From Gorsachius magnificus (taxonomy: Eukaryota > Chordata > Aves > Pelecaniformes > Ardeidae): 64,000 bases of DNA. Below the pieces are notes generated by a model that made no database searches, was not told the DNA's origin, and saw only the letters and a program-made list of their open reading frames with translations. The stretch lies in contig CM067081.1 of NCBI GenBank assembly GCA_034008185.1, positions 3,719,821 through 3,783,820 on the forward strand, read 5' to 3'. The position numbers and the translations under genes are program-made. The number at the start of each line of letters is the position of its first letter. Within the stretch, counting starts at the first letter, position 1. Shown one piece after another: positions 46,418 to 58,755 of the stretch.

Positions 46418-48564
46418 GGTGGACAAATGTTCTTCAGGTGTCATTCCCGGAATTTCACGGATCACAAAGAGAAACAGCTGAACACGTGCCATTTTTGAAC
46501 AGCAGCCCTTCCCCATTCCCCAAGAAAAAAATTCCATTGGATCCACATCCTAAATGTATGGGGCATATCCTTCTAGCGGTGTAAACTGACATGACTCAAT
46601 TAACCCAACCGATCGTTAAGGCATGAGGCAACATAAAACTCTATGGAAAGAGGATCCTTTGTCACAGGCAACCAGAGGCCACAGGAAATTACTCCATTGG
46701 CATGTCAAGTACACTTTTAGTAATACTAAAAATAAGCATTTCAGGAGCTCTAGGCTGGTTCCTCTTCTTGGTATTTCAGAAACAAGGCATTCCCTTCGTA
46801 GGTCTTACAGATCAGACAAAAAAAAAAAATCTGACACTTGGACACAATTAGGTTTGACTGGCTTGACAGATAGACCACGTTTAGACGCAAAAAACTTGAG
46901 CCTGTCGCATTATATCCAGCGCAGTAACGTACGCGACAAAGCGTAGCTCAAGGTTACAGAGAAAAAGCGTCGCTTTTAACAGGTAGTATTGTAACAGCTG
47001 AAACGGTCCAAGCTGGTTTTGTGGAAGATGAATTTACCTTTACAAAACAGTTTCAGGGGGAAAACAAAAAAAGCGTGTGTTCTAACAGTTTGTGGCTGCC
47101 TCTTCGATACTGTCCTTCTGAGTGCCGTGACTGAAAGGTCTGCCAGAGTTCAAGAGGCAGAGCACCAAACCACAGAATAAGTCAGAAATAAATTCACATT
47201 GTGACGGAGAATACTACAGAAATGTGTCAAATAAATAAAAATGCCCCGATGATTCAAATTAAGGGCTAGCTGAACATTTTTGCTTGCCTTTCTATCCAGA
47301 AAAAACAGAACGGGTAACAACCCACATTGCTGTTATCTACCCCATACAATCTTTCATTAATTTATTTTGCCCAGTTTTAAAGCCAGTTTCCTGCCTGACT
47401 TGTGTTTTTATTGCGGTTACAAATCTTCTCATGTCCAGCAGGCATGTGATGAGAAAAGAAACAAGCATCAATATTTGTAATTATTCCTTTAAAGCCAACT
47501 GTAATTGAATATTATACAAATTGCCTGGCTTCTCAAAATTGTTCCCATTTTGTGCTCCTGGTGTGCAAACAGAATATTTATTTCTTTAGTTCCTGAACTA
47601 CTGCAATTTCATAATTTGAATTATTTTTCTGTTAAGAACTTTTAATCTTAAAATGGTTAACCTTCATACCAAAAGACAGATCAGAGAAACTTCCTTACTA
47701 TATAAACTGAACCTTCAAAAGCCCAAAAAGCTGAAGTGCATCCAGCAGGCTAAAATCCTCCTCATTGTTTACAGCCAGTTTGGTACTCCTCCAGACCTCA
47801 ATCTTGCAAGTCTAAATCTGGGGAGGATAATCTAGCTCTGAAAAAAAAAAAAAAAAAAAAGACGGGTCTGTATAAAAAAAAAAAAATCCACAGTGATGTT
47901 TCGACAATCAAAGCATGTTATCAGTGCCATCACTAAAATCAGTTTTGCTTTGAAGGTTTTGTATCACCATGAAAAATGTTATATACATCTCTACCTGATG
48001 CTGAATGCAATTACACACAAGCTGAACTGCAAAAGGTGGGTTATTCTTCACGACAGATGTGTACAATATGAAACATCAGCATTTACACTAGGAAGGGTCT
48101 GTGTTTAGATTGGAGTCTTTTAGCTTACAGAAGGGGAGGTGAAGAGAAAAAAAAAAGATGTGGAGAATGAAGTTTGTGTGTTTGTATGCAGGTATAATGA
48201 ATTCTGCTGACCAGCAGGGTATAAGCACTGCATACGGTCTGCCCGAAGCCTCTCCTCAAGTCGTTGGACCTTTTTCTGAAACATAAAAAACACACGATAT
48301 TATTAGACCTCTACTTGTATGTTTTATTCCTCTCCATCGTCTCAACTCTTTCCCTTTTTAGACTCTACTTGCCTTTGGATACCAACTCTATTTGAAAAGC
48401 ACTTTGCATATTCTGGGTGTAAGTAAAGTACGCGTAGTAAGCCCTGAAGAAACTAAATAAGGCATCAGATGAGAGAAAACCCCCGTGTAGTAGGCAGTGC
48501 TATAAAAAACCTTCCTCCTCGCAGCCCACGAGTACGAGAAACACTTTCCTCATTTAAAAACATG
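46418..48564. other. AT-rich region upstream of the ACER3 CpG island
   Basis: AT-rich unique sequence with A-runs. No exon recognised, so no evidence for a divergent gene that shares the ACER3 promoter. Confidence 0.5.
47841..47886. repeat. A20 and A13 homopolymers
   Basis: A20 (47,841-47,860) and A13 (47,874-47,886) are separated by GACGGGTCTGTAT. The sequence to the left shows no recognised gene, so this is not provably a retrocopy tail. Confidence 0.85.
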
Positions 48565-48935
48565 AAGCCAGCGCGCTGCCTCGCTCGCGTTGCAAACCCT
48601 CCCTGCAGTCTACAGGGAAAACCAGAGAGGGGAAACCCACATCAGTGCCGCCAAACCGACCCGGGGGGGAGCGCGTTTTGCCCGAAAAGCGGTTGAGGAG
48701 AGAAGCCGCCGCGGCCAGGCCCTGTCGGTGCCCGTCCTGCCTCCTCTCCGCAGGGGCGCCGCGCTGGCCCTCTGAACCAAACGTGCCCCCAGCCGGTCTT
48801 TCCCCCCTCAGATTTTCCCTAAATCTGCCTTTTTCACCTCAGCGTTTCCCCCCCCTCCAAGCTTCCCCCCCCCCTCGGACGAGCGCAGCACGGCGCAGCC
48901 CGGCCGGGCCTTCCCGCGCCCGCAGGCCGCAACCC

Positions 48936-48949
48936 GTCGCCATGGCAAC
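48936..48949. promoter_or_regulatory. RFX-type X-box (GTCGCCATGGCAAC)
   Basis: The 14-mer fits the RFX consensus GTNRCC-N(0-3)-RGYAAC with a 2-bp spacer. It is one base away from the perfect palindrome GTTGCCATGGCAAC. It lies about 200 bp upstream of the ACER3 ATG inside the CpG island. RFX proteins bind such sites as dimers, often at promoters of ciliary and immune genes. Occupancy is not shown. The site also contains an ATG in good Kozak context (48,942). Confidence 0.6.
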
Positions 48950-49144
48950 CCGCGCCCCCCCCTCCGGCTCCCGCCGCGGCGGCTCCTCCCCCGGCCGGGC
49001 GGGCCCAGCGCCGGCCCCCGCCCGCCGCCGCGCTCCGGGCCCGGCGCCCTTCTCCCTTCTCCCTCCCCCCCCCCACCCGCCCCCCCCCGCCCGGCCCGCA
49101 CCTTCCTTCGCCTTGCTCCGCTCTGGCCTGAAGCGGGTGCCGCG

Positions 49145-49247
49145 ATGGCTCCGGCCGCCGACCGGGAGGGCTACTGGGGCCCGCCGACCTCCACCTTGGA
49201 GTGGTGCGAGGAGAACTACGCCGTCTCCTACTACATCGCCGAGTTCT
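49145..49247 (+). CDS. ACER3: ACER3 exon 1 (alkaline ceramidase 3), 5' part only
   Basis: Alkaline ceramidase 3 is a seven-pass membrane hydrolase of the ER/Golgi that cleaves unsaturated long-chain ceramides to sphingosine and fatty acid. The exon encodes 34 residues plus the first base of codon 35. It starts [13 protein letters not shown], as I know the human protein to start, and continues [19 protein letters not shown]. The ATG has G at -3 and G at +4, a strong context. The exon ends ...GAGTTCT followed by GTGAGT, so codon 35 (Trp in human) is split after its first T. The known calcium ligands W20, E22, N24 and E33 are present; residue 19 is Glu where human has Asp. Only about 13% of the roughly 267-residue protein is here; the other exons lie beyond the right edge. 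The gene sits in a CpG island. The family call is near certain; the D19E remark rests on my memory of the human structure. Confidence 0.95.
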
Positions 49248-49253
49248 GTGAGT
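49248..49253 (+). promoter_or_regulatory. ACER3: Splice donor of ACER3 intron 1
   Basis: The sequence is GTGAGT, a full match to the vertebrate U1 donor consensus, directly after GAGTTCT. It keeps the phase expected for ACER3, with the codon split after base 1. Translation past this point loses all similarity to the ceramidase. Confidence 0.9.
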
Positions 49254-49950
49254 GGCCGCCCCTGCCTCGGCCCCGGGGGCCGCGTCCCGCCGCCTCAGTC
49301 ACCCCCTCCACAGCCCTCCGTGTCCTCACCCCAGGGCAGGGGAATCCCCCCCCACCCCCCGTCCTCCATGACCCCTCTTGCCTGAGGGGGGCAAATGGCG
49401 GGGTAACGGGGCCCCTGCCCCTCGGCCAGCCCCAGCGGCTGGAAATGGGTGTTTTCCTGTCCCCTTTGCTCCCAAATCCCTGCTTTAAGGAGGGGGTGGC
49501 ATAGCCCCCGCTCTCCCCGTGCCTCAGCGTGTTTGTTTGCCCCCCCCCCCCGGCTGTCCCTTTGGCCTGTGTGCGAAGCCATGGCAGGGCAGGAGGGCCA
49601 GGGGCTTGGGGAGGCATCAAGGGGGTGGCTGAGGTGGGGTGACCGGCTGAGGGGGAGGCTTCTCAGGGCACTGGAGAGCGGGGTGATCGTGTGGAGCTGG
49701 CTGGGTGGCCAAAGAAGGGAGTTTTGACCGAAATCATGCGTGGGGTACCATGCTGTAAAACCGTGAGGGTCTGCAGCTCTGCTCCCGTTGCGAGGTTGAT
49801 GGGGACCATCTGCCCAGCCATGGACGGTGAAACCGTGTGAAACTCTTCAAGGAGAGCAGGGAGTGAGAAGGTATCTGTGTATGGAAGAGATTTCTTCATC
49901 CAGGAGAGACACCTTTGCCCAACTGGTCTTTGGTGGGTCCTGACCATCAT

Positions 49951-50034
49951 CAGGTTGCTCTGTTGCAGGTGGTGGGAGTTAGAATAGCTCGAAGGGTTGC
50001 TCTGCCACAGGTGGTGGTCTTTTAGGATAGCTTG
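49951..50034 (+). repeat. 42-bp imperfect tandem duplication
   Basis: Two units share GGTTGCTCTG, CAGGTGGTGG and GGATAGCT/GAATAGCT-like text, offset by 42 bp, in the 5' part of intron 1. Confidence 0.6.
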
Positions 50035-51276
50035 GGGCAACACCAAGAGAGCAGGCTGTTGTTTTGACCTCAAAACACTCTTATTCAGAGGCAGTCAGGA
50101 ATTTAGATATATTTAAGTGCATTTTAGGGAAAGAAGAAGGTGCTTCGACTACAAGTGCTTGAGAAGGGAGTATATTGTGGTAGCTGGTAAAGGGTTAAGC
50201 CCTCTGTCACTGATGTTTTGCTGAAAAAGTGAATATTTTTGTATCCTGGGCAGTGACTTTAAAGGGTGTAGTAGTTACGTGCTGCCACCTAAGAGACGCC
50301 CTGTATTACAAAAAGCTTTCACATGTATAAGATAGGCGGCCGCTTTTGAAGCTTTAAGACCCTAGGAAAATAGTACTGAAGTGAGCAGGCTCACCTACCC
50401 TGAAGTGCTTGGAGTGGGCAAGCCGAGGAGGCCTTTCGCATAGCTGGGATACTTCAGCAAGCGCTTTGGAAGAGCTTGGCATGCAGGAGATGGAAGGTTC
50501 TGGGCGTCCATGCCAGGCTGTGACTCCTGGTTACAAACACTGACATGGGTGAAGGCCCAAAATGAATAGTTGTGAAAGAGGTTTCAGAGTGTGGGAATGG
50601 GAAGGAGTACAGGATCTGAATAACAGTAGCATAGGCGGCATAGAAACTCGGAGGAAAAAGGAAGTTGGTGTGTAGATTTATGGCTGAGAAGAGGCAGGCT
50701 GGGTGAAGGGGAAACAAAATTAAATACTCTTAAACCAGGACAAACTTAGAAGTTTTTAAATAGAACGAGACTTTTGCAGAGTATGTATTCTTGTGTTTTT
50801 CTCATGGTAAAAGTAATTTGTGAGATAAACCTCAAAGGGAAGAGGAAGCTCTGTTGCTTCACCCATGTAAAAATAAATTTGACTAGCATGTAAATTTTTG
50901 AAATAATCCCCTCATTGTTGGCCTTGTGAACCGATACTTTTCATCCGCTTCTAGATTACGCAGGAGAAGGAAGATGAGGAGGAGATCAAGGGTGGCAGGT
51001 TGAAAGGCATGTGTTCTGAAGAAAAAGGGACTAATTCGAGAAGGTCTGGTCCCTCCTTACGGTGTTAGTGTTTGTGACCATAGTTTGTTGGTCTGTCAGT
51101 TGCACTGAAAAAAAAATGTGTGTAAGGGCTGTACTGTAAATTAAAGCAAAATGGTAAATAAGCCCACTTTATTTTAGGGTTAGCTTAACAGTAGATAATT
51201 TCAGCAGAGATGTCGGGATGGTTTAGATTTTCTTTACCAGTAATTCTGTAACTGCACTTTAAGGGTCAGAGGCAAA

Positions 51277-51296
51277 TTTTTTTTTTTTTTTTTTTT
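51277..51296. repeat. T20 homopolymer (intron 1)
   Basis: Uninterrupted run of 20 T on the ACER3 coding strand. Confidence 0.9.
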
Positions 51297-51804
51297 GAGG
51301 ACATCAGCCCACTGCATTTAAATCTGAGCCAGCAAAAGTTGGTCGGCAAAGTATCTTTCATGAAACAACTAAGGAGTCTTTCCCAGCTTTCTCTGAAATA
51401 CTTAATGTGAAGCTAACTACTTTGGAATATCAGAGAGATGTTGCCCTGAAATCTAGTTGCTTTAGCAGAAGACCTGAGAGTATATTCGGGGTCTGTGTGG
51501 CTCAGCGGTCTTCTGTCAATTTTGGTGCCGTTATGGCCTCCTTACTCTATCAAAAATTCAAATTCAGAGAGCAAATAAACCAGAAAATACAAAAATATTT
51601 TTCTCACCTCTCTGAGTCCTCATTGCGGTAATTTGTGCTGTTGCTGATGCTGTTTTTAAAACTCACATTTAGCCTGTGTTATTTTAAGTGTTACCTTACA
51701 GAAGAGTGAAAATCGGTTTCTGATTTCTCGCTGTTTTGGTATTGCTCAGTTAACCTTTAAAAATTTTGCATTAAATGTGTGTTGCAAATAATTTATAAGA
51801 AACT

Positions 51805-51920
51805 TAGAATCATAGAATGGTTTAGGTTGGAAAAGCCCTTTAAGATCATCAAGTCCAACCGTTCCCCTAACCCTGCCATCCCACCATTAAACCCTGGCCC
51901 TAAGCACCTCGTCTGCCCTT
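51805..51920 (-). mobile_element. CR1 LINE 3' tip (group B) inside ACER3 intron 1
   Basis: TAGAATCATAGAATGGTTTA, AGATCATCAAGTCCAACCG, CTAAGCACCTCGTCTGCCC. It is antisense to ACER3 and the only CR1 copy I see in the intron. Confidence 0.93.
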
Positions 51921-53318
51921 GTTAGAGGCCCAGAGCTTGAAGGATACTGGCAGGTCCAAATCAAATACTAGGTTTTCCTTAGGTTTCAGGCTGAAGAGCC
52001 AAACTGAAAGCTTGTTGTGCAAATTATGTCTTTGTGCCATTTAGCAATGTGTTATTAATATGCTAATTTTAGTTCAAATTGCTACATTGTGTTCCAGAAG
52101 CCTACATGCAGTTCTTTGTCATTTCCTTAAAGAACTAGTGTAAATTATGGCAGCTAATCAGTTGTATTCAGAGATGTGAAGGTGAGGTAAGGTGTTTTTG
52201 TAACACTTCATATTTGCATTCTTTTGATGTACCCCAAACACAGTGACCTGTATTCAAAGATTCATTTTTTTAATAATGAAAAATCCTCTTTCTTGCCTTT
52301 CTGAGTCTGCACCTAGCCAGTTTCCCTCCCTTGTGGAGGTGGATGACTAACTGCTCTACGTCATTCTGTAGCGTATTAAACCAATTGGAATGGAAAACTA
52401 GTTGAAAAGAATTATTTTGCCAGCTTAACTATGTTAAGCCCTAGAATGACTCTTATATCCCTCACTGATCAAATCTATTCTGTGCTGTAGTAATTCCTTC
52501 AGAGTTTCTCAGGAGTTTTGGATTGACTCCTGTGTGCTAGAGCGCAAGCAGTAGAGATGCTTTTTTTTTTTTTTTAACCTTTTCCAGCTCCCAGTGCTTG
52601 TATGCTGAGTTACCTGAACTTTTGTATACCAACTTAAGCAAAATAATAATAATAAAGGAAAAAACCAGCATCCTCCCGCTCAAGCAAACAGAACAAGGTC
52701 AAATATAAGTGTGGTTGTTTAAGTGCTTAAATGTTACAGTGTAGTCCTTATTTTAGCAGGGTTGATGGTTTCAGGCCAGTTTAGCCTATGCAGTGTTCAG
52801 TTTTGGGGGTCTGTTTTGATGTGAATGTATGTATGACAAGTGCCTTACCCTTACTGCATTCACCGTTACCCCCGTGAAAAGGGTTTGTCTCATAGAATGT
52901 GAGGAGTGGATATAACTGATCCCCATGGATTTCCTTTGTTGAAAACATGGAGGGTAGTAGCAATTAAAAAAAAATAGTTTAAATTCAAAGGAGCCCTGTG
53001 TGGTACCTTAGGGTTTATAAATCTTGGTCAGGAGAATCACGGGGGCAAATTTGTTGTTGTTATCATCTCAGTGCTGTGTTTCAATTGAGTGATGTTTCCA
53101 GCTATGTGAAATATTGCCTTGAGCTATCATTGTCCATGAGTAGTAATAGGCATCATCTACAACATGACTGCTTTTGAGGTGGTATATCCTTCTGCTGGCA
53201 TTTACAGCAGCAAACATCTGGAATATAGCTCAGGCTTCTCAAGGATTTGCTGAAATCGTTTCTTTCTTGGCTTCTGGTCCTGTCTCAGTACGTTCTGCTA
53301 CCTTCATATATGAAAAGA

Positions 53319-53338
53319 TTTTTTTTTTTTTTTTTTTT
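53319..53338. repeat. T20 homopolymer (intron 1)
   Basis: Uninterrupted run of 20 T on the coding strand. Confidence 0.9.
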
Positions 53339-53643
53339 ATTGCCAGAGTTAAATCCGTGGGGTTTTGTTTTCATTAGAGATCTGGTAAACAAATATTTGT
53401 AACTGTGCTTTCCTTATGGGACCCTTATTTAGGAAAAAAAAATAAAATCATGAGAATCTGCCTATGTTTCTAGCCACTTTTTCTGCTCTTCCTTAAATCC
53501 TTCCTATTTTTGCTTCAGACAAGAGATAAGAGATTGAGATGACTGTTACCTGTAGTGTTAGATGTGAGATATCTCATTAACGCATAGACTGCCATCCAAG
53601 CATTCTCTACATTGTGAACAGTGACACAAAAATACGTTTTGGG

Positions 53644-53663
53644 TTTTTTTTTTTTTTTTTTTT
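53644..53663. repeat. T20 homopolymer (intron 1)
   Basis: Uninterrupted run of 20 T, only about 300 bp from the previous T20. Confidence 0.9.
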
Positions 53664-56600
53664 AAGCTTTGCTCAGAAAAGACAGCTGTCAAAAGATGCG
53701 CAGATGTCTGTTTTGCATGGGGATCATTCCTTTGGAACTTAACAACTTGCAAAATTTACTTAAAGTTGGAATAACGTCATTAATACTGAATTTTGACTGC
53801 CACATATGTACTGTCACCTGTTCCTCTTGGGCATCCTGCTGTATTTTGCCAGAGGCATTGGAAAGCAGCCAGCGACTGTTGGGCTAGGTGCTATCCATGT
53901 GAGTTAAAAAAAAATAGAATACAGCCAACCCTGTCTGGTTTCAAGAGCTCTGTCTGTTCTTTTAGCAATAAAATGGCAGGTGAAGGAAGACTCATCAGGA
54001 TTAATTGGGTGTGATCAGCCCAACTGCCTGACTGCAGCTGAATTATTTAAAGACATCATGACACAGATGAGTTCTAAAGCGCGATTTAAGAGAAGGCAGT
54101 GTCACAGCCTCACAGACTTTAAGACTGGCAGGGATTTGAGCACATAACTTTAATGACCTACTTGCAGGAAGCCACATCACAGGTTTCCTCTTTAAATTTA
54201 TCAGGCTCCTTGAGGGAGCTCCCTCAACTTTGGGGGCAGTACCAATGAAAAGGTAAAGGGAACATTAAACTAATTGATGGTGGCTATGAAGTCAAGTGGA
54301 GTGTACAGAACGGTGCTCAGCTGTGGGATGCTCTTTAAGATGAATGCTTCTAGCTTTTTGTGCTGCGGACAAAAAGAAGTTGAAAAAAGGGTTCCTTCCT
54401 TCAAAGAATAATATAGCAGAAGTAAAATCATTAGCCAGATGGATGGTCTCTGCTGTCGCGCTTTCTCATTTCTTTAATGATTTTAAGTGATTTTGAGTCA
54501 GTGGCAAATACTGTTGCATTAATTTATTTCCCTTCCCATGCTGTAAATGCATGTACTTGACTTAAGCCTGAAGATAATATCGTGGTACTGTTTTGATGCG
54601 TTTTGCCACAATTAACGATTTTATATTTTTTAAAAATCTTCCTTTTTTTTTTTTTTTCTGGTATCTTTGCCACTTCCTAATCCACGATGCAGCTCTACCT
54701 TTCATCTCACGACAGATTAATTTTCTGTTTTCCCCAAGAGTTTTCATTGAAAGACAGGGTCAAAGGCTTTTGGAAAGTCTACATTTGTCCAATCAACAGT
54801 TCCCATGTATCCCTCACATGGATATGCTTAAAACCTGACAGACGCTGTGGTAATGGACCACATGTGTATTTATCTACTAATACTTGTGTAGTTATTAAGT
54901 GACAATAAAATTCTTAAATATGGTTTAACAAAGCGTTTGATTACTCTATAATTAGTGCTTCATATTCTGTACTTGTACAGCTGGCAATTGGACATCTGCC
55001 ACTCCAAATGGTAAGAGCAGTAACATTTGTACAATTTAATTTTGCTTATGTGCAAACGGAGGCAGACAGGTTTATGAACTGCGTGATACGAATTTGCAGA
55101 ATATATATTTGTAGCTAGAAATAGGAAGATTAATGTAAAATAAATTATGGTAAAGGAACACTTGCTGACTTTTAAATGCCTTTAAATGAGCCTTTAGTCA
55201 CAGATAAAAACGACTGCTGTCATAATTGAAAGACAAAAATGTCTTTAGTCTGGGGTTTGTTGTGTCTTTTTGTGCATGCGTGTGTGTGTGAAACTGCTAT
55301 TTATGTAATGCCTTTTCCATATTTGCTGGAGCCTTTCACAGATCAGTGGGGAAGATGTTTTTTAAACACCAGAAAGATTTAATAATCGCTGCAAAACTGT
55401 TCAAAGCAACTCTGGGAGTTGTCTCCAGTCCCAACAGCTCAGCAGCGTATGGTCGGTTTAGCTTGCAACGCGTGCAAGTGCTAACACACTTGACTGTTTT
55501 TCTGTCTCTAGAGACCAAAGAGGATCACAGAAAGGTTCATGGGTCACGAAAGGTTAAGAACATGTGAGCGAGTTCTTTTAATTCAAAATATGTATCAAAA
55601 AAAGAAATTTGTAATGCTCAAAGGGAACCCACTTCTACATGGCTATCAGGGAAAAGCCACCTACTTTTGATTGCTTTGAGTTTTCTGGGTGTGGGGCTCT
55701 TTACACCTGCCTCATTAATTACAGCCATTTTTCAGTCCATTAGCAGAGAAGCTGAGCTGCTGCATGAATTGAAGGTGCTTGGTTTTGTGGTTGTGGAAGT
55801 GCTACAAAGAAGGAAGGAAGGAAGGCGTCAGGAAGAGAGAAGTTTCTAGAAAATGTTACAGCTCGAAAAGAAAGCCAGAGCAGCACTGCTTGTGTCGATC
55901 TTTTACCATTAATTGATCTGAATATCCCCATATAGGCAAGTCCCAGTGACTTTGCTGGGCACCGTTTAAGGTTTCAGGCACAGACCCCTTTGTGCACTTG
56001 AAATTACAGCTGTAAAATACTTGGGGGTTTTGTGCTAACTCAAAACCCTGAAGTGCATGACCAGGGTATTTTCCTCTATCTGTTTTTAAAAATTAATTTC
56101 CTTGAAGAAATATGCTGCATATGCACTGTGATCAGTGACTGAAAAACTGATGTTTTCTAAGTGATAGGTGCCATCAGCATCTGTAGGATCATTATCTCCT
56201 TTACAGTAAGGTCCATCGGCCTCTGGCAGACTACGTACTTCAGTGTGTCTGGAGTTTGGGAGGCAGAAGGAGCCCTCTCTGTCAGTCCTGGCGGGGAGAC
56301 ACAACCTTTGGGCACCCCCACCCCAGCCTTATGAGGTTCATCTCCGGTTCTTTGCCTTTCCGGCAGCTGATGACTCAACCTGCCCTCCACGTTGCAGAGT
56401 TTTCCTGAGGGAAATTCCAAACTTTATTTCAAAACTGAGATTAGTGTCCAGCAGCGTAACTGTTTCCCAGCTGTGTCCTGGGGCTTTATTATATTCTTTT
56501 CGGTTTTGCATTATTCCCTGCTTCCTTTGGACTTGTTTTCAGAATCCAGCATCCCTGGAGTGACCCAGGAATGATGTGTGCAGGCTGTGTGTCTCTTAAC

Positions 56601-57746
56601 AGATCTCCAGCTTGACTTTTGGGTTTGAGAAGTTAAGCATTGGTTGTCTTTAGGTAGAAAAGCAGACAAGCGGAATTAGAAAAAGACGTGGGTTTGGGGG
56701 TGAGCTGAACATCTGGCTCTACCTAACAGCATGAGGTGGGTGAAGCCAGAATAGTGTCCATAACTCATACCAGCCCCACCTCTCCCTCAGTTTCTTCCTT
56801 CACATCTGCTTTTCTGAGTCATGGGTGTAGTAGGGCACAGGACACCAGAGTATGTTTTGTATGAATTTCAACTAGTAGGATTTCAAGGTATCAACTTTGT
56901 GGTTGTAAAACATGACCCTGGAAGCTCTCTGATTTATCCAGTGCATTGATGAGCTCATTATTTGCAGCAGAAGCTCAAGGTGCTACCACTCCATCAGCTG
57001 GGTTTTTAGTAATTGCTAATTCCAGTTGGATAAGGATTTTCATTTGGGTGAGACCCAGCATCTAGAAATCCGCTGTAGTATTAGATCAAAGAAGTCCTGT
57101 AGAACTGTGTAGCATGGTTGAGCATTAAAAACAGCCTGGACACTGACAGTCTTGGGGCAGAGTATTTCTGTCTTGAATCTGTCATTTGTTCATCAGGTTT
57201 TCTCCCTTTTCCCTGTTCAACAGCATTTGTTTTTTCAGGCAAAGACCTGCTTCCCAACTGGAAAGCACGCTTCTGTGATCCCTTCTAATGGGTGTTTTGA
57301 CCTTACAATGAGGAAACCCAGGGATACCTGAAAAAATACTTACACATCTTTGAGAAACAGCATCTGTTAGATCTGGTTTTCTCTGAAATCAAATGGGTCG
57401 CCTACAGCAGGGACCTAAATTGACTCCCAGAACTGATTTTATTGCCACAGAGTGGAATTCACATTTCTTCTAGGTAAAGCGGGTGTGTTTTCCCTCTACA
57501 AGTATAAAATAAGGTTTGCTGTGTAAGAAAGGGTATGTTTGTGCGATTCTCGTTACAGATGTGATTGCTCTTGGAGGGAGTTTCCAGTGCTCCCCTCTTG
57601 CAAGAGGCTGCCAGGTCTCGTGCTGGCCCCAGCCTGCGGCAGCCAAGCTGTGGAGCCTGCTCCGTGGGTTATTACACTCAGGGGGAGAGCTGCAGGGTGC
57701 ATTTCTACAGATATTCCCTGCATTCCTCCCACAGGATACAGACTGG

Positions 57747-57799
57747 TTTTTTTTTTTTTTCAGGTTTTAAATCTTGTAGACTAGAAAAAAAAAAAAAAA
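57747..57799. repeat. Opposed T14 and A15 homopolymers (intron 1)
   Basis: T14 (57,747-57,760) is followed by CAG, a 24-bp spacer segment and A15 (57,785-57,799). It mirrors the arrangement at 6,675-6,736 and could form a hairpin in RNA. Confidence 0.8.
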
Positions 57800-58724
57800 C
57801 AAACAAAATACATAAACTCAGAGTTGCTCCAGGTGATATTTTGCTCATGAATGAAAACTGATGCCTGTATTTTTATTTTTTTTTGTTATTTTGTTTTTGT
57901 TTCTTTTCCCTTTGTGTTTTTTTTTTTCCCAAGTCCTTGTGGAAATGACCCATATAAGCAGAGAGAACCAATGTATGCAACGTACTGGCCAGTGCATGAG
58001 TTAAACAGACTGGAAAATTGGAGAAGCAAAGCATTTTTCTTCATTTTTTTCAATTTATTAACAGAAATTTAGAAGGACTGTTGGCAATGCACTTTTGTTC
58101 ATAGCACCCTGTACCTGCAGATCTGGCTTCTGCAACAGGGTATGGTTTAATGCACCTCCATAAAGCTGCTGGTGGCAGCAGCAGTGTGGGAGTTCATGGC
58201 TTTCTTCACATGCAGCAGAGTGAAAACCAGATGAGCTTTACTGGTTTGTATCACTTGTGCCTCTTCCGAGCTGGTGAGTGCCGTCTCTAAAAAGAATCAG
58301 CTCAATTGAATTGTGGGGATGCCTTGGAAAGCAGCAGAGAAGTGCACCGTGGTAATGAAATCATACAGCAGATGTTGTTTTCGTTCACTTAAACAAACTG
58401 CTATGGCTTTGTGATCTGTGATGTCGCGGTTGCTTTTCACGCAGAAGTTTAGGGTTTGGTGACTGTTAAATTTTTCAAGGCCCAAGTTTTATCTTCCTGT
58501 GAGGCCCCTCAGAATGTGGTCTTCAGCGCAATGTCATCAGTGCAGTACTGCTAAAACTCTTGAGTCCATCTCAATTTAATTTTTCTTGTCTTTTTTTTTT
58601 TTCTTTCTCTGTTCTAGGCTGCAGAGAAATATTTTAAAGCTACTTCCTTTTCTTAAACACATTCCATTCCAAGCTCTTCAGTTCTTTTTCCTGCCTTTAA
58701 ACTCTTCCATGCTGATTTCCACAT

Positions 58725-58727
<3 letters not shown>

Positions 58728-58750
<23 letters not shown>
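58728..58750. repeat. T23 homopolymer (intron 1)
   Basis: Longest homopolymer of the window, on the coding strand. Confidence 0.9.

Positions 58751-58755
<5 letters not shown>

Larger units (their letters stand above)
48565..49340. promoter_or_regulatory. ACER3: CpG island promoter of ACER3
   Basis: The stretch is very rich in G, C and CpG compared with both flanks, which are AT-rich and CpG-poor. It spans the ACER3 start codon and has no TATA box close to it, as is usual for housekeeping-type vertebrate promoters. C-runs and GC-box-like CCGCCC/CCCGCC strings lie between about 48,850 and 49,100. TTCCCGCGCC at 48,911-48,920 resembles an E2F site. An RFX-like X-box lies at 48,936-48,949. The exact transcription start cannot be read from sequence. 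Such islands often fire in both directions, but no divergent gene is recognisable. Confidence 0.85.

Noticed and set aside
1..48564. Search for TSKU or other neighbours of ACER3 known from human
   Set aside because: No leucine-rich-repeat frame or other recognisable exon is present, so the neighbouring gene must lie outside the window.
48645..49385. 246-codon proline/arginine-rich frame across the CpG island
   Set aside because: It is out of frame with ACER3, GC-rich and of low complexity. Only the part from the ATG at 48,942 is kept as a possible uORF.
49663..50073. Minus-strand 136-codon frame near the ACER3 promoter, as a divergent gene
   Set aside because: It lies inside intron 1, downstream of the promoter, and includes the 42-bp duplication. 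No homology recognised.
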